From: Marinomonas ostreistagni
Lineage (GTDB): Bacteria > Pseudomonadota > Gammaproteobacteria > Pseudomonadales > Marinomonadaceae
NCBI RefSeq assembly: GCF_016461785.1
Contig: NZ_JAEMUH010000020.1
Location: 1-63,830 of the forward strand
Length of the DNA stretch: 63,830 bases
Direction of reading: 5' to 3'
Part shown: piece by piece, positions 21,356-32,271 of the stretch
Layout: each line of letters starts with the position of its first letter
Position numbering within the stretch: position 1 is the first letter of the stretch
Translations under genes and position numbers: made by a program
The notes under the pieces: generated by a model
Seen by the model: the letters and a program-made list of their open reading frames with translations, nothing else
Databases searched by the model: none
Told to the model about the DNA's origin: nothing

Positions 21356-21793
21356 CTACTTTGCCATTTTTTCGGTACTTTTCTTAAGCGAACCAGAAAA
21401 CTGAAAGATTAAAAACCCCATCAAAGAAAGCAGTATGGCAATTTCATAGCGGCTGTAGGCCACCGCCACACCAATCGCTCCCGTGTTCCAGATCCCTGCG
21501 GCAGTCGCTGTACCAGAAACGGAGTCGCCACTTTTAAAAATGGCACCGCCACCAATAAATCCCATCCCGGTAATGACGGCATACATAACGCGAGCCTCTG
21601 CGTCGGAACCTTCATAGACACTCATCCCTACCAACATAAACGAGCAAGACGCGATGGTAACCAAAGGAAACGTTCTCAACCCAGCACCACGATCATGATG
21701 TTCACGATTAAATGCGATAGGCAAAGACAGTAAAAAAGCTAAGCCCAATTGGGTTAGGTGATGCAAAATCAAAGCAAAGTCCAAATCCAGCAT
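21356..21793 (-). CDS. MgtC/SapB-family membrane protein
   Basis: A 145-residue inner-membrane protein with about five hydrophobic segments and the family signature REHHDRGAGLRTFPLV, MGFIGGGAIFKSG and TATAAGIWNTGAIG. Members have been linked to magnesium limitation and intracellular survival, but short environmental versions like this one, without the cytoplasmic C-terminal domain, have no firm function. The ATG at 21793 is chosen because AAGGA sits 8 bases before it; an ATG three codons upstream abuts that site. It appears to be a single gene, with a terminator about 90 bases ahead of it that closes the ssb transcript. Confidence 0.88.
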   Translation of the reverse strand: MLDLDFALILHHLTQLGLAFLLSLPIAFNREHHDRGAGLRTFPLVTIASCSFMLVGMSVYEGSDAEARVMYAVITGMGFIGGGAIFKSGDSVSGTATAAGIWNTGAIGVAVAYSRYEIAILLSLMGFLIFQFSGSLKKSTEKMAK

Positions 21794-21882
21794 AAATTCC
21801 ATCCTTCAAATAACATTCTATTTAAGCTAGAGACTTTTTCATGCGAAGGATAGGTCTGCCATCGGATTCCACTCTATATACG

Positions 21883-21913
21883 AAAAAGGGCCACATTCTC
21901 CGTGGCCCTTTTT
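21883..21913. terminator. Terminator after ssb
   Basis: A5, the perfect stem GGGCCAC/GTGGCCC with a seven-base loop, and T5. It follows the ssb stop by about 50 bases on the minus strand and is symmetrical enough to work both ways. Confidence 0.9.
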
Positions 21914-21965
21914 ATCCATTCACTAACTTTTGTCTTTAACTATACATTTTTATTTTATGTATGTT

Positions 21966-22640
21966 TTAGAATGGAATGTCGTCATCAAAGTCGTCAAAGT
22001 TTGGTGCTGGCTGTTGTGGCTTAGCAGGCTCTGGCGCTTTTGGTTGTGCAGGAGCTTGCTGTGGTTGATTACCCCAGCTGCCAAATGACTGCGGTTGCGC
22101 TGCGGGCGCTGCTTGCGGAGGCTGACCATAACCACTTTGAGCAGGTTGCTGACCGTAGCCACCCTGCTGAGGCTGTTGTGCTGGTTGCTGAGGTGCCGAG
22201 CCGTAACCACCTTGCTGTGGCGCTGACTGCTGAGGCTGACCACCGCCGTAGCCACCACCCATATTGTTGTCATAACCACCTTGTTGGCCATCTGCTCGGC
22301 CGTCCAGAAGTTGCATTTCATTAGCAACGATCTCAGTGGTATAACGTTTGATGCCGTCTTTTTCCCACTCGCGTGTACGCAAAGAACCTTCGACGTACAC
22401 TTTTGAACCTTTCTTGATGAAGTCGCCTGCAATCTGTCCCAGGCGGTAATTACCACGATCCATAAAGGCAACACGGTGCCATTCTGTGCGTTCTTGCATT
22501 TGACCTGTTTGGCGATCACGCCAGCTCTCTGTCGTTGCTAAGTTAACGTTTGCAACGGCTGCACCTGATGGCATAAAACGCACTTCTGCATCGCTGCCAG
22601 CGTTGCCAATCAAGATTACTTTGTTTACTCCACGTGCCAT
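21966..22640 (-). CDS. ssb: Single-stranded DNA-binding protein
   Basis: Tetrameric OB-fold protein that coats single-stranded DNA in replication, repair and recombination. Residues 1-110 are the OB fold (starting [14 protein letters not shown], with TEWHRV). Residues about 115-210 are a low-complexity linker of Gln, Gly, Pro and Ala, and the protein ends in the partner-binding tip DDDIPF. At 224 residues it is longer than the 178 of E. coli because of this linker. It follows an MFS gene by 41 bases and lies near uvrA, a conserved neighbourhood. Confidence 0.97.
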   Translation of the reverse strand: MARGVNKVILIGNAGSDAEVRFMPSGAAVANVNLATTESWRDRQTGQMQERTEWHRVAFMDRGNYRLGQIAGDFIKKGSKVYVEGSLRTREWEKDGIKRYTTEIVANEMQLLDGRADGQQGGYDNNMGGGYGGGQPQQSAPQQGGYGSAPQQPAQQPQQGGYGQQPAQSGYGQPPQAAPAAQPQSFGSWGNQPQQAPAQPKAPEPAKPQQPAPNFDDFDDDIPF

Positions 22641-22681
22641 GACGCTACTCCAATAATATTTTCAGTACTGATGATACTAGA

Positions 22682-24037
22682 TTACTTTACATGCGGCACA
22701 ATGCGCTGCAACGCAGCTTTATCAAGCTGCTTTTTGTCTACTTTCAAATAAGCGGTCTGCTCATCCATAAATATTTGCATGTCTTCCACTCCTTGGATTG
22801 CCATGATTTCTTCGGTTAATTGCTGCACATCGTCTTCGGTGTGTGCAACAACACTAAAAGCCATACTGGTTACTTGCTTTGGAGCAGGCTGCCACGCGCT
22901 GACCAAAGCCCAAAGTAACCAAATACCGCCAATAATACTAAACAGCATAGTCATCGAGGTGTGTTGAAGTAACCAACCTCCACCTGCACCGCCAACAAAG
23001 GCCCCCATAAACTGATGGGTTGAAAAGACTCCCATGGCGGTACCGCGATACCCTACTGGAGCCAATTTGCTAACAACAGAAGGCAATGTAGCTTCGAGCG
23101 TATTAAATGCGACAAAGAACAAACATACTGTAACGCCAAACAGCCACACATTGGATGCCCACTCCATCGCCACCGTCGCTAGACCAATTATGGTGATCAC
23201 AATGGTTAACACATGCTTCATTAAGCCTTTCGCTTCCGCAGCAATGACCAACGGTAACATAAGCACAAAGGCTGCGCCCATGACCAGCAAATATAAAATA
23301 CTGTGTTGCCCTAGGGACAGCCCGTAGCGATGAATCAATAGGCTTGGAATCGCAACGAACAGCGCTGTTAAACTGCCATGTAGTAGAAACACACTGATGT
23401 TTAAAAAGCGCAGGCGTCCATTACGCAATACATCCTTTAATGCTACCAAACTCGGGGTCGTATCACGCTTAAAAGTATGTTCCGTCACATTAGGGACAGC
23501 CCATACAATTAACCCCATACCCACAACAGAGAAAGCAAAAGATAGATAAAACAGCCCAGCTAAGCCAACCCATTGAAACAGGATCGGCCCCAGTATTAAG
23601 GACAACATAAACGATGCACCGATACTGATACCGACCATCGCCATGGCTTTAGTACGATTTTGTTCTTTGGTCACATCGCTCAACAGTGCCATTAATGTAC
23701 TGGCTATTGCACCAGCCCCCTGAACCGCTCGACCGATAATCAAAGTGGTAATACTGTCAGCGTGAGCACAAATGATGCTACCCAATGCAAACAGTAGTAA
23801 TCCAAATAATATGACCCGCTTACGTCCTAGCTTATCGGATAACATCCCCATTGGGATTTGCAGTGAAGCTTGTGTAAAACCATAAATACCAATCGCCGCA
23901 CCAATCAATGCGGCATCCGCTCCATCTAAGCCATCCGCAGCGACACTGATCACAGGCATAATTAGAAACAGCCCGAGCATACGGAATAAATAAACCATTG
24001 CTAAGGCCAAAACTGAGCGGCGTTCGATAACATCCAT
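22682..24037 (-). CDS. MFS transporter with C-terminal YAM-like domain (YajR-like)
   Basis: A 451-residue major facilitator with 12 hydrophobic segments in the first 385 residues; the cytoplasmic loop motif GMLSDKLGRKRVI is the MFS motif A. A soluble tail of about 65 residues (SVVAHTEDDVQQLTEEIMAIQGVEDMQIF region) looks like the ferredoxin-like domain seen in YajR. The substrate is unknown. It is divergent from uvrA and upstream of ssb on one strand, an order conserved in Pseudomonas relatives. The LexA box before uvrA lies about 85 bases from its start. Confidence 0.9.
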   Translation of the reverse strand: MDVIERRSVLALAMVYLFRMLGLFLIMPVISVAADGLDGADAALIGAAIGIYGFTQASLQIPMGMLSDKLGRKRVILFGLLLFALGSIICAHADSITTLIIGRAVQGAGAIASTLMALLSDVTKEQNRTKAMAMVGISIGASFMLSLILGPILFQWVGLAGLFYLSFAFSVVGMGLIVWAVPNVTEHTFKRDTTPSLVALKDVLRNGRLRFLNISVFLLHGSLTALFVAIPSLLIHRYGLSLGQHSILYLLVMGAAFVLMLPLVIAAEAKGLMKHVLTIVITIIGLATVAMEWASNVWLFGVTVCLFFVAFNTLEATLPSVVSKLAPVGYRGTAMGVFSTHQFMGAFVGGAGGGWLLQHTSMTMLFSIIGGIWLLWALVSAWQPAPKQVTSMAFSVVAHTEDDVQQLTEEIMAIQGVEDMQIFMDEQTAYLKVDKKQLDKAALQRIVPHVK

Positions 24038-24103
24038 AAGTGCGACTGCTTACGTAATTGAGAGACGATTATTGAAAGATCGCAGATTTTACTAAAAATA
24101 CCG

Positions 24104-24132
24104 TTGAAGCTCTATTTTAACTACTGTAAAAA
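24104..24132 (+). promoter_or_regulatory. Possible uvrA promoter
   Basis: TTGAAG-N17-TAAAAA. The -10 element falls inside the LexA box, so repressor binding would block it directly. Predicted start near 24139. Confidence 0.5.
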
Positions 24133-24141
24133 TAGACAGTT
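24122..24141 (+). promoter_or_regulatory. LexA (SOS) box of uvrA
   Basis: TACTGTAAAAATAGACAGTT matches the gammaproteobacterial LexA consensus: CTGT and ACAG half-sites with an AT-rich spacer of exactly eight bases. It sits 51-70 bases upstream of the uvrA ATG. Confidence 0.85.
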
Positions 24142-24191
24142 ATTCATGTTTGAATGACTTTTTCCTTGGTTGCATTACATTTTGGAGACTC

Positions 24192-27011
24192 ATGGACACT
24201 ATAACCCTTCGCGGCGCACGGACCCACAATCTAAAAAACATCGATTTGGATATTCCCCGCGACAAACTAGTGGTCATCACCGGCCTGTCAGGGTCCGGTA
24301 AATCATCACTGGCATTCGATACTTTGTATGCGGAAGGGCAACGTCGCTACGTTGAATCACTTTCAACTTATGCTCGTCAATTCTTGTCCATGATGGAAAA
24401 GCCAGACATCGATCACATTGAAGGCTTGTCTCCTGCCATTTCGATTGAGCAAAAGTCCACATCACATAACCCACGCTCAACAGTGGGTACCATAACTGAA
24501 GTGTACGATTATCTGCGCTTACTCTATGCTCGCGCTGGTCAACCTCGCTGTCCAGATCACGGGGAACCGCTGGAAGCGCAAACCATAAGCCAGATGGTCG
24601 ACAAGGTTTTATCGCTGCCAGAAGAAAGCAAAATGATGATGCTCGCGCCGATCATCAAAGATCGTAAAGGTGAACACCTTCATACCATCAGCGAATTACT
24701 CTCTAAAGGTTTTGTCAGAGCACGTATCGATGGCATTGTTGTGGATTTGGACGATGCTCCAGCTCTGGAGAAGAACAAAAAGCACACCATAGAAGTCGTC
24801 ATCGATCGCTTTAAAGTGCGCTCCGATTTACAGCTTCGTTTAGCAGAGTCTTTTGAAACCTGTTTATCTCTCTCAGATGGCATCGCAAAAGTCATCAACA
24901 TGGATGATGAAAAGGATGAACTGGTTTTCTCAAGTAAGTTTGCCTGCCCAGTTTGTGGTTACGCGATTACGGAACTTGAACCTAGGCTGTTTTCATTCAA
25001 CAACCCTAATGGCGCCTGTCAGACTTGTGACGGACTTGGCACACAGCAGGCATTTGATGCGGACCGAGTCATCCAAGATGAGAATTTAACGCTGGGTGAA
25101 GGTGCTATCCGAGGTTGGGGGCGCCGCAGCATTTTCTATTTCCAGCAACTTAATGCGCTGGCTAACTTCTATGGCTTTGATATTGATACGAAATTCAAAG
25201 ACATCCCTAAAGCCTATCAAGACAAAATCTTAAATGGCTCAGGAAAAGATAAAATCGACTTTGTCTACATCAATGAACGTGGCGATAAGATGACACGCTC
25301 ACATGTATTTGAAGGGGTATTACCTAACTTAAACCGACGTTACCACGAAACTGAATCTGACAGCGTCCGTGACGATCTATCACAATACATTAGCACCAAG
25401 CCATGCCCAAGTTGCCATGGCACACGCTTAAACAAAGCGGCTCGCAATGTGTTTATTGCTGACGAGACTCTGCCCGACATCGTCAAAAAGCCAATTGCTG
25501 AATGTCTTGAATACTTCGAACAGCTGCAACTAACTGGCGCTAAAGGCGAAATCGCAGCCAAGATTCTCAAAGAAATTCGCGATCGACTAAGCTTTCTTGT
25601 GAATGTTGGACTGGATTACCTTACTCTAGATCGTAAGGCTGACTCACTTTCAGGCGGGGAAGCACAGCGAATCCGCTTAGCCAGTCAAATCGGTGCTGGA
25701 CTTGTTGGGGTGATGTACATCCTTGATGAGCCCTCCATTGGACTACACCAGCGCGATAACGAACGCTTAATAAGCACGTTAACTCGCTTAAGAGACTTGG
25801 GGAATACCGTCATCGTAGTCGAGCACGATGAAGACGCCATACGCGTAGCAGATCACCTAATTGATATTGGCCCGGGTGCGGGTGTACACGGCGGTCAAGT
25901 AATTGCCTCAGGTACACCGCAGCACATTATGGATTGTGAAGCCTCTATTACAGGCCAATACCTAACAGGTAAACGTAAGATCGAGGTGCCAGCGTTACGT
26001 CATCAAGCAACACAAGGCAAACAGCTGACTCTACATGGGGCTAAAGGGAACAATCTAAACGATGTTACGCTGAATATACCTGTTGGCGTCATGACTTGTG
26101 TAACAGGTGTATCGGGTTCTGGTAAGTCAACTTTGATAAATGGAACACTGTTCCCTTTAGCAGCAACGGCGTTAAATGGCGCGACCACATTAACCGCGGC
26201 ACCACACGAGAAAATCGAGGGATTAGATCATTTTGATAAATGCGTCGATATTGACCAAAGCCCAATCGGTCGGACTCCTCGTTCAAACCCTGCGACCTAC
26301 ACTGGCATTTTTACACCAATGCGCGAGCTTTTCTCCGCCACTCAAGAAGCACGTTCCCGAGGCTATAAACCAGGACGATTTTCCTTCAATGTAAAGGGCG
26401 GGCGTTGTGAGGCTTGTCAGGGTGATGGTGTCATAAAAGTAGAAATGCACTTCTTACCTGATGTATACGTTCCATGTGATGTTTGTAAAGGACAGCGTTA
26501 CAACCGTGAAACCTTAGAAATCACTTATAAAGGCAAAAACATTCACGAATGTTTAGAAATGACAATCGAAGAAGCTCGCGAGTTTTTTGACCCAGTGCCA
26601 TCCATCGCGCGCAAACTGCAAACACTGATCGATGTTGGCCTTGGCTACATACGTTTAGGGCAAGCGGCAACAACCCTTTCTGGTGGTGAAGCACAGCGAG
26701 TGAAACTCGCCAAAGAACTTTCTAAACGCGATACTGGTAAGACGCTTTATATCTTAGATGAACCTACAACGGGACTTCACTTTGCAGACATTGAACTTCT
26801 TTTATCAGTTCTGCATCGCTTACGCGACCACGGCAATACGATTGTGGTAATTGAGCATAACTTAGACGTGATTAAAACGGCTGATTGGATTGTAGATTTA
26901 GGGCCAGAAGGCGGTAGTGGTGGAGGCTATATTATTGCCGAAGGAACACCTGAGGCCGTTGCGGAACACAAAACTTCACACACAGCTAGATTCTTAAAGC
27001 CAATGCTTTAA
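24192..27011 (+). CDS. uvrA: Excinuclease ABC subunit A
   Basis: Damage-recognition ATPase of nucleotide excision repair. The 939-residue protein has two ABC ATPase modules: Walker [10 protein letters not shown] (residues 31-39) and GVSGSGKST, each with an LSGGEAQR signature. Zinc modules are visible as CPVC ... CQTC and CEAC ... CDVC. The ATG at 24192 ([14 protein letters not shown]) matches the family; an open frame extends 14 codons upstream. It is preceded by a LexA box, so SOS induction is expected, as in E. coli. Confidence 0.98.
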   Translation: MDTITLRGARTHNLKNIDLDIPRDKLVVITGLSGSGKSSLAFDTLYAEGQRRYVESLSTYARQFLSMMEKPDIDHIEGLSPAISIEQKSTSHNPRSTVGTITEVYDYLRLLYARAGQPRCPDHGEPLEAQTISQMVDKVLSLPEESKMMMLAPIIKDRKGEHLHTISELLSKGFVRARIDGIVVDLDDAPALEKNKKHTIEVVIDRFKVRSDLQLRLAESFETCLSLSDGIAKVINMDDEKDELVFSSKFACPVCGYAITELEPRLFSFNNPNGACQTCDGLGTQQAFDADRVIQDENLTLGEGAIRGWGRRSIFYFQQLNALANFYGFDIDTKFKDIPKAYQDKILNGSGKDKIDFVYINERGDKMTRSHVFEGVLPNLNRRYHETESDSVRDDLSQYISTKPCPSCHGTRLNKAARNVFIADETLPDIVKKPIAECLEYFEQLQLTGAKGEIAAKILKEIRDRLSFLVNVGLDYLTLDRKADSLSGGEAQRIRLASQIGAGLVGVMYILDEPSIGLHQRDNERLISTLTRLRDLGNTVIVVEHDEDAIRVADHLIDIGPGAGVHGGQVIASGTPQHIMDCEASITGQYLTGKRKIEVPALRHQATQGKQLTLHGAKGNNLNDVTLNIPVGVMTCVTGVSGSGKSTLINGTLFPLAATALNGATTLTAAPHEKIEGLDHFDKCVDIDQSPIGRTPRSNPATYTGIFTPMRELFSATQEARSRGYKPGRFSFNVKGGRCEACQGDGVIKVEMHFLPDVYVPCDVCKGQRYNRETLEITYKGKNIHECLEMTIEEAREFFDPVPSIARKLQTLIDVGLGYIRLGQAATTLSGGEAQRVKLAKELSKRDTGKTLYILDEPTTGLHFADIELLLSVLHRLRDHGNTIVVIEHNLDVIKTADWIVDLGPEGGSGGGYIIAEGTPEAVAEHKTSHTARFLKPML

Positions 27012-27028
27012 ATGAGAAATTTGATGAT

Positions 27029-27055
27029 AAAAAAGGAGCGTATAGCTCCTTTTTT
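27029..27055 (+). terminator. Terminator after uvrA
   Basis: A6, the stem GGAGC/GCTCC with a five-base loop, and T6, 17 bases after the uvrA stop. Confidence 0.8.
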
Positions 27056-27092
27056 ATTCAAACCCTGTTGGGTATGAATAACATTCAGACAT

Positions 27093-27124
27093 AAAAAAGC
27101 CGAGCTTTTGGCTCGGCTTTTTTT
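27093..27124 (-). terminator. Terminator of the alpha operon
   Basis: On the minus strand the perfect stem GCCGAGC/GCTCGGC with a five-base loop is followed by T6, 14 bases after the rplQ stop. A T7 run on the other side makes it usable from uvrA as well. Confidence 0.9.
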
Positions 27125-27138
27125 AAGCAAATGCTGTA

Positions 27139-27522
27139 TTACTCAGCGTCTGCAGCTTCCGCAACTGGACGATCAACCAGTTCAACGTAAGCCATAGGTG
27201 CATTGTCACCTGCGCGGAAGCCGCATTTTAGAATGCGAACGTAACCACCAGGACGACCTTGGTAACGAGGACCAAGTTCAGAGAACAATTTACCTACTGC
27301 ATCTTTGCTACGAGTACGAGCAAAGGCTAGGCGACGATTCGCAACGGAATCTTCTTTCGCCAATGTGATCAAAGGCTCAGCAACGCGACGAAGTTCTTTG
27401 GCTTTCGGCAACGTAGTTTTAATAACTTCGTGCTCGAATAAAGAAGCAGCCATGTTTTTGAACATCGCTTTACGATGTGAGCTAGTACGGTTTAAGTGAC
27501 GTCCACTCTTACGATGACGCAT
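27139..27522 (-). CDS. rplQ: 50S ribosomal protein L17
   Basis: Lies near the exit-tunnel opening of the 50S subunit. The 127-residue protein starts [21 protein letters not shown] and has the core [33 protein letters not shown] in its C-terminal half. It is the last gene of the alpha operon, 42 bases after rpoA, and is followed by a strong terminator. Confidence 0.98.
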   Translation of the reverse strand: MRHRKSGRHLNRTSSHRKAMFKNMAASLFEHEVIKTTLPKAKELRRVAEPLITLAKEDSVANRRLAFARTRSKDAVGKLFSELGPRYQGRPGGYVRILKCGFRAGDNAPMAYVELVDRPVAEAADAE

Positions 27523-27564
27523 TTTACATTCCTTACCAAACTACGGTGGTCAGGGAACAATGAT

Positions 27565-28569
27565 CTAGCGAGCTAGAACTTTGCTGTCGTCTTTCAAACT
27601 AGCTGGTGGCCAGTTTTCTAGACGCATTCCCAAAGACAGACCGCGCTGTGCTAAAACATCTTTAATTTCAGTTAATGATTTCTTACCAAGGTTAGGCGTT
27701 TTAAGTAGCTCAACCTCTGTACGCTGAATCAAATCACCAATGTAGTAGATGTTTTCTGCTTTCAGACAGTTAGCACTGCGAACGGTTAGCTCAAGATCAT
27801 CAACCGGGCGTAGCAAAATCGGATCAATCTCATCCTCTTCTTCTTCTACAACCGCTTCGCTTTCACTCTCAAGAGCGACAAATACTGCGATTTGCTGTTG
27901 TAGAATTGTCGCTGCTCGGCGAATTGCTTCTTCAGCATCAATCGTACCGTTAGACTCGATGTCGATGACAAGTTTGTCTAGGTCAGTACGCTGCTCTACA
28001 CGAGCATTCTCAACACTGTAAGCAACACGACGAACAGGACTGAAAGAGGCATCCAGCTGCAAGCGACCAATAGGACGAGTCTCATCGTCACTAGCAACAC
28101 GAGCGTCAGCAGGCTCATAACCACGACCACGTGCTACCTTGATCTGCATGTTAAGTTCAGCAGTGTCATCAAGGTGACAAATCACATGATCTGGGTTAGC
28201 GATCTCTGAGTCAGCAACAAGTTGGATATCTCCAGCCGTTACAACACCAGGACCTTTCTTACTTAGTGTTAGAGTTGCTTCATCTTGCCCGTGTAGAGCG
28301 ATCGCAACTCCTTTTAGGTTAAGAAGAATTTCAATAACGTCTTCTTTTACCCCTTCAATCGCACTGTATTCATGCAATACACCGTCGATTTCTACCTCAA
28401 CGATTGCACAACCAGGCATAGAAGACAAAAGAATACGGCGCAACGCGTTACCCAAAGTATGACCAAAACCACGCTCTAGTGGTTGTAGTGTCACTTTGGC
28501 ACGTGATTGACCTAATTCTTGAACTTCGATGTTGCGTGGGGTTAACAATTCGCTCACTGAACGCTGCAT
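27565..28569 (-). CDS. rpoA: RNA polymerase alpha subunit
   Basis: Assembles RNA polymerase and contacts UP elements and activators. The 334-residue protein has the dimerising N-terminal domain (residues 1 to about 235, with [20 protein letters not shown]) and the C-terminal domain (from about 255, with [18 protein letters not shown] and [13 protein letters not shown]). The linker is richer in glutamate (VVEEEEDE) than that of E. coli and accounts for the slightly greater length. Placed between rpsD and rplQ as in all gammaproteobacteria. Confidence 0.98.
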   Translation of the reverse strand: MQRSVSELLTPRNIEVQELGQSRAKVTLQPLERGFGHTLGNALRRILLSSMPGCAIVEVEIDGVLHEYSAIEGVKEDVIEILLNLKGVAIALHGQDEATLTLSKKGPGVVTAGDIQLVADSEIANPDHVICHLDDTAELNMQIKVARGRGYEPADARVASDDETRPIGRLQLDASFSPVRRVAYSVENARVEQRTDLDKLVIDIESNGTIDAEEAIRRAATILQQQIAVFVALESESEAVVEEEEDEIDPILLRPVDDLELTVRSANCLKAENIYYIGDLIQRTEVELLKTPNLGKKSLTEIKDVLAQRGLSLGMRLENWPPASLKDDSKVLAR

Positions 28570-28605
28570 AGATCCACCTATTTCTTAATCCTAACCATCT
28601 AGCTA

Positions 28606-29226
28606 TTACTTAGAGTAAAGCTCGACGATTAGGTTCTCATTAATTTCAGCTGATAAATCGGCACGCTCAGGAGCAGCTTTGTAAGTTGCTTCCAATTTAG
28701 TTGAGTCAACTTCGATCCAATGGATCGGCGCACGATTTTTAGATAGCTCTAGTGCGTTTTGTACACGCAACTGCTTCTTAGCTTTTTCACGGATAGACAC
28801 AACATCACCAGCTTTAACTTGGAAAGATGCAATGTTTACCGCTTCGCCGTTCACTAGAATAGCCTTGTGACCAACTAGCTGACGGGCTTCCGCACGTGTT
28901 GAGCCGAAGCCTGCACGGTATACTACGTTGTCTAGACGAGACTCAAGAAGTTGCAGAAGGTTTTCACCTGTTGCACCTTTGATACGCGCCGCGTCTTTGT
29001 AGTAGTTGCGGAATTGTTTTTCAAGAATGCCGTAAATACGACGAACTTTTTGCTTTTCACGAAGCTGTAGACCGTAATCAGAAAGACGACCACGACGTGC
29101 ACCGTGCACACCTGGAACTGTTTCTGCTTTACATTTTGATTCTAAAGCGCGTGAGCCACTTTTAAGTTGTAAGTCTGTGCCTTCACGACGAGACAATTTA
29201 CAAGTAGGACCTAAATAACGAGCCAT
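28606..29226 (-). CDS. rpsD: 30S ribosomal protein S4
   Basis: Primary 16S rRNA-binding protein that nucleates 30S assembly; in E. coli it also represses the alpha operon by binding the rpsM leader. The 206-residue protein starts [15 protein letters not shown] and holds an S4 RNA-binding domain (about residues 96-155, [21 protein letters not shown] region). It has one cysteine in the N-terminal region, so no full zinc site. 14 bases separate it from rpsK. Confidence 0.98.
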   Translation of the reverse strand: MARYLGPTCKLSRREGTDLQLKSGSRALESKCKAETVPGVHGARRGRLSDYGLQLREKQKVRRIYGILEKQFRNYYKDAARIKGATGENLLQLLESRLDNVVYRAGFGSTRAEARQLVGHKAILVNGEAVNIASFQVKAGDVVSIREKAKKQLRVQNALELSKNRAPIHWIEVDSTKLEATYKAAPERADLSAEINENLIVELYSK

Positions 29227-29240
29227 GTGTCTGTCTCCTC

Positions 29241-29633
29241 TTAAACGCGACGTTTCTTAGGCGGACGGCAACCGTTGTGCGGGATTGGCGTCACGTCTGT
29301 GATGTTGTTGATGCGCAGACCCAATGCATTCAATGCACGAACTGCGGATTCACGACCTGGACCAGGGCCCTTGATCATTACGTCAACGTTCTTTAGGCCG
29401 AACTCTTGAGCAGCAGCTCCGGCACGTTCTGCAGCAACCTGTGCCGCAAATGGGGTACTTTTACGAGAACCGCGGAAACCAGAACCACCTGCAGTCGCCC
29501 AAGACAAAGCATTGCCTTGGCGATCAGTGATAGTCACGATCGTGTTGTTAAAAGACGCGTGTACATGAGCAACACCGTCGACGACCGTCTTTTTGACTTT
29601 TTTCTTGGTATTGCGCGTTGCTGGCTTAGCCAT
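29241..29633 (-). CDS. rpsK: 30S ribosomal protein S11
   Basis: Platform protein of the 30S subunit next to the mRNA exit. The 130-residue protein has the conserved [18 protein letters not shown] region and the C-terminal [18 protein letters not shown]. Second gene of the alpha operon, 68 bases after rpsM. Confidence 0.98.
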   Translation of the reverse strand: MAKPATRNTKKKVKKTVVDGVAHVHASFNNTIVTITDRQGNALSWATAGGSGFRGSRKSTPFAAQVAAERAGAAAQEFGLKNVDVMIKGPGPGRESAVRALNALGLRINNITDVTPIPHNGCRPPKKRRV

Positions 29634-29701
29634 ATTGCACTTTTCCTAAATCTAATGCTCAGCTCTAGCAGACTTAATGCACTAGAGCGAAACGCGTTGA
29701 A

Positions 29702-30058
29702 TTACTTACGAATTGGCTTACGAGGGCCTTTTCGCGTACGAGCGTTCGTTTTGGTACGTTGACCACGAACAGGTAAGCTGCGGCGGTGACGGATGCCACG
29801 GTTACAGCCTAAGTCCATCAAACGTTTGATAGACATGCTGACTTCACGGCGGAGGTCACCCTCTACAGTAAACTTAGCAACTTCGCCACGTAGACGGTCT
29901 AGCACTTCATCACTTAGAGAACCGATTTTATCAGTTTCTGCGATACCTGCTGCTTGGCAGATTTCTTGTGAACGTGTGCGACCGATCCCGAAGATGTAAG
30001 TTAGAGAAATGACCGCATGTTTATTGTCAGGAATATTGACACCGGCTATACGGGCCAT
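29702..30058 (-). CDS. rpsM: 30S ribosomal protein S13
   Basis: Head protein of the 30S subunit that contacts the P-site tRNA and L5. The 118-residue protein starts [21 protein letters not shown] and ends in a basic tail [11 protein letters not shown]. It is the first gene after the alpha-operon promoter; its leader, about 55 bases, and first codons would be the target of S4 repression if the E. coli scheme holds. Confidence 0.98.
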   Translation of the reverse strand: MARIAGVNIPDNKHAVISLTYIFGIGRTRSQEICQAAGIAETDKIGSLSDEVLDRLRGEVAKFTVEGDLRREVSMSIKRLMDLGCNRGIRHRRSLPVRGQRTKTNARTRKGPRKPIRK

Positions 30059-30119
30059 TCACTTTACTCCGTTGTTATGGATGAATTACTTCATCACTTT
30101 GCTTTCATGAGGGCGGACG

Positions 30120-30148
30120 ATTATGCCAGCATAGCGGACAAAAATCAA
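30120..30148 (-). promoter_or_regulatory. Promoter of the alpha operon (rpsM)
   Basis: Minus strand TTGATT-N17-CATAAT followed by CGTCCGCCC, a GC-rich discriminator. It lies in the 120-base gap between rpmJ and rpsM, with a start near 30113. This separates the alpha operon from full dependence on spc read-through. Confidence 0.75.
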
Positions 30149-30178
30149 CCACCCTCCCATCATCGAATAATCTAGTTA

Positions 30179-30292
30179 TTAACCTTGACGCTGTTTGTGA
30201 CGAGGCTCAGAACAGATCACTCGAACTGAACCGTTACGACGAACGATTTTACAGTTACGACAGATTTTCTTTACAGATGCACGTACTTTCAT
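30179..30292 (-). CDS. rpmJ: 50S ribosomal protein L36
   Basis: A 37-residue protein, [19 protein letters not shown] at its start and ending RHKQRQG. Cys11, Cys14, Cys27 and His32 form the complete zinc site, so this is the zinc-containing (C+) form. It follows secY by 19 bases, its normal place at the end of the spc operon, and is separated from rpsM by the alpha-operon promoter. Confidence 0.97.
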   Translation of the reverse strand: MKVRASVKKICRNCKIVRRNGSVRVICSEPRHKQRQG

Positions 30293-30311
30293 GTTCAACT
30301 CCAACCTATGC

Positions 30312-31643
30312 TTAACGCATTAGGCCATTTGGACCATATCCAGTCAGATTAGACTTTTTCATTAATGATTCGTATTGATGACTCATTAAGTGACTTTGCA
30401 CTTGAGACATGAAGTCCATTACAACGACCACTACGATCAACATCGAAGTACCGCCGAAGTAGAAAGGAACATTCCATGCTACGACAAAGAACTGAGGCAT
30501 CAATGACACTAGCGTGATATACAATGCACCGAATAGCGTCAAACGAGTCATAACACCGTCGATATATCGAGCTGTATGGTCGCCTGGACGAATGCCCGGC
30601 AAAAACGCACCGGACTTTTTCAAGTTATCTGCCACATCTTTAGGGTTGAACACCAGCGCTGTATAAAAGAAGCAAAAGAAAACAATTGCTATCGCAAACA
30701 ACAGCACATACAGCGGTTGCCCAGGAGCTAGAGCCAAAGATATATTTTGCAACCATTCCATACCCTCACCTTGACCGAACCATTGTCCAATCGAAGCTGG
30801 GAATAGAAGAATACTAGAAGCAAATATAGGCGGAATTACACCGGCCATATTTACTTTTAGTGGCAAATGACTCTTTTGTGCGGCAAACACCTTTTTGCCC
30901 TGCTGACGCTTAGCGTAATTTACAGTAATTCGACGTTGACCACGCTCGATAAATACAACGAACGCAATTGTCGCAACCGCTAATACACCAATCAGAAGCA
31001 GCGCAAGGATATTGATATCACCTTGGCGGGCTGATTCAAATGAACGACCTAGAGCAGAAGGAAGACCTGCTACAATACCAGCAAAGATAAGAATGGAGAT
31101 GCCATTACCAATCCCTTTCTCTGTCACTTGTTCGCCTAGCCACATCAAGAAAACCGTACCAGCCACAAGAGTTACCACTGCAACAGCGTAAAACTCTAAA
31201 CCAGAACTGAACGAGATACCTTGGCTTGCTAAACCAACTGCCATAGAGGCAGACTGAACAAGAGCGAGAAGAACCGTACCGTAACGAGTGTATTGGGTAA
31301 TCTTACGACGCCCCGCCTCACCTTCTTTCTTAAGCTGCTCTAGCTGCGGACTCACCACTGTCAATAACTGCATAATGATCGAAGCAGAAATGTAGGGCAG
31401 GATACCTAGAGCAAAGATACTCATACGTTCCAATGCGCCGCCTGAGAATACGTTAAATAAACTCAGGATTGTGCCTTCGTTCTGGTCAAACAATGCAGAC
31501 AAACGGTCCGGGTTAATACCTGGCACCGGGATGTGTGCACCGATTCGATATACAATAATTGCCAAGAAAACAAAACGGATACGAGCCCAAAGCTCGCCTA
31601 GTCCGCTTTGCATACCTGCTGGTAGTGAGCCACGCTTTGTCAT
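30312..31643 (-). CDS. secY: Preprotein translocase subunit SecY
   Basis: Central pore of the SecYEG translocon in the inner membrane. The 443-residue protein shows ten hydrophobic segments, an N-terminal [17 protein letters not shown] stretch, and the plug/lateral-gate regions typical of the family ([24 protein letters not shown]). It directly follows the rplO stop (no gap) and precedes rpmJ, the conserved spc-operon position. Its partner SecE is encoded at 57 kb in the same window. Confidence 0.98.
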   Translation of the reverse strand: MTKRGSLPAGMQSGLGELWARIRFVFLAIIVYRIGAHIPVPGINPDRLSALFDQNEGTILSLFNVFSGGALERMSIFALGILPYISASIIMQLLTVVSPQLEQLKKEGEAGRRKITQYTRYGTVLLALVQSASMAVGLASQGISFSSGLEFYAVAVVTLVAGTVFLMWLGEQVTEKGIGNGISILIFAGIVAGLPSALGRSFESARQGDINILALLLIGVLAVATIAFVVFIERGQRRITVNYAKRQQGKKVFAAQKSHLPLKVNMAGVIPPIFASSILLFPASIGQWFGQGEGMEWLQNISLALAPGQPLYVLLFAIAIVFFCFFYTALVFNPKDVADNLKKSGAFLPGIRPGDHTARYIDGVMTRLTLFGALYITLVSLMPQFFVVAWNVPFYFGGTSMLIVVVVVMDFMSQVQSHLMSHQYESLMKKSNLTGYGPNGLMR

Positions 31644-32078
31644 CTATTCCTCAACTTTTCCGCCAGCCGCTTCAATCGCAGCACGAGCACCTTTAGTAAC
31701 TTTAAGGCCACGTACAGTTACAGCTTTCTCGATAGATCCAGAAAGGATAACTTTAGCAGTCTTAATTTTGTCACCTAGGATGTCGGCAGCTTTAAGAGCA
31801 GCCAAATCTACAACTTCTGCATTCACTGCGGCTAGTTCGTTTAGACGAACTTCAGCTACATACTGAGCCTGACGTGAAGTGAAACCAAATTTTGGCAGAC
31901 GACGCTGCAAAGGCATTTGACCGCCTTCAAAACCTGGCTTAACTGAGCCACCAGAGCGAGACTTAAGACCTTTATGACCACGTCCGCCTGTTTTGCCCAA
32001 ACCGCTACCGATACCGCGGCCTACACGTTTAGGAGCATGCTTGCTACCTTCGCCAGGGCGAATAGTATTTAGGAACAT
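31644..32078 (-). CDS. rplO: 50S ribosomal protein L15
   Basis: Late-assembling 23S rRNA-binding protein. The 144-residue protein has the glycine/basic N-terminal extension [20 protein letters not shown] and core [18 protein letters not shown]. Its stop abuts the secY start and it follows rpmD by one base, so it is tightly coupled within the spc operon. Confidence 0.98.
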   Translation of the reverse strand: MFLNTIRPGEGSKHAPKRVGRGIGSGLGKTGGRGHKGLKSRSGGSVKPGFEGGQMPLQRRLPKFGFTSRQAQYVAEVRLNELAAVNAEVVDLAALKAADILGDKIKTAKVILSGSIEKAVTVRGLKVTKGARAAIEAAGGKVEE

Positions 32079-32079
32079 G

Positions 32080-32265
32080 TTATTCTCCTACCACTTTAAC
32101 CATGTAATAAACTTTATTGATCATGCCACGAACAGAAGGAGTATCTTCTAGTTCACGAACTTGACCGATCTTTTTAAGACCCAAGCCTTTAACTGTTTCA
32201 CGGTGCTTTGGAAGACGACCGATTGGGCTACGAGTCAGTTGAACTGAGATGGTTTTATTAGCCAT
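32080..32265 (-). CDS. rpmD: 50S ribosomal protein L30
   Basis: The 61-residue short (bacterial) form of L30, with [20 protein letters not shown] and a central LGLKKIGQ helix. One base separates it from rplO and six from rpsE, within the spc operon. Confidence 0.98.
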   Translation of the reverse strand: MANKTISVQLTRSPIGRLPKHRETVKGLGLKKIGQVRELEDTPSVRGMINKVYYMVKVVGE

Positions 32266-32271
32266 TTCACA

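Noticed and set aside
22040..22324. Open frame and repeated Gln/Gly codons over ssb, looked at as a DNA repeat array
   Set aside because: It is the low-complexity linker of SSB read in frame; repeat units are not regular and the plus-strand frame is antisense.
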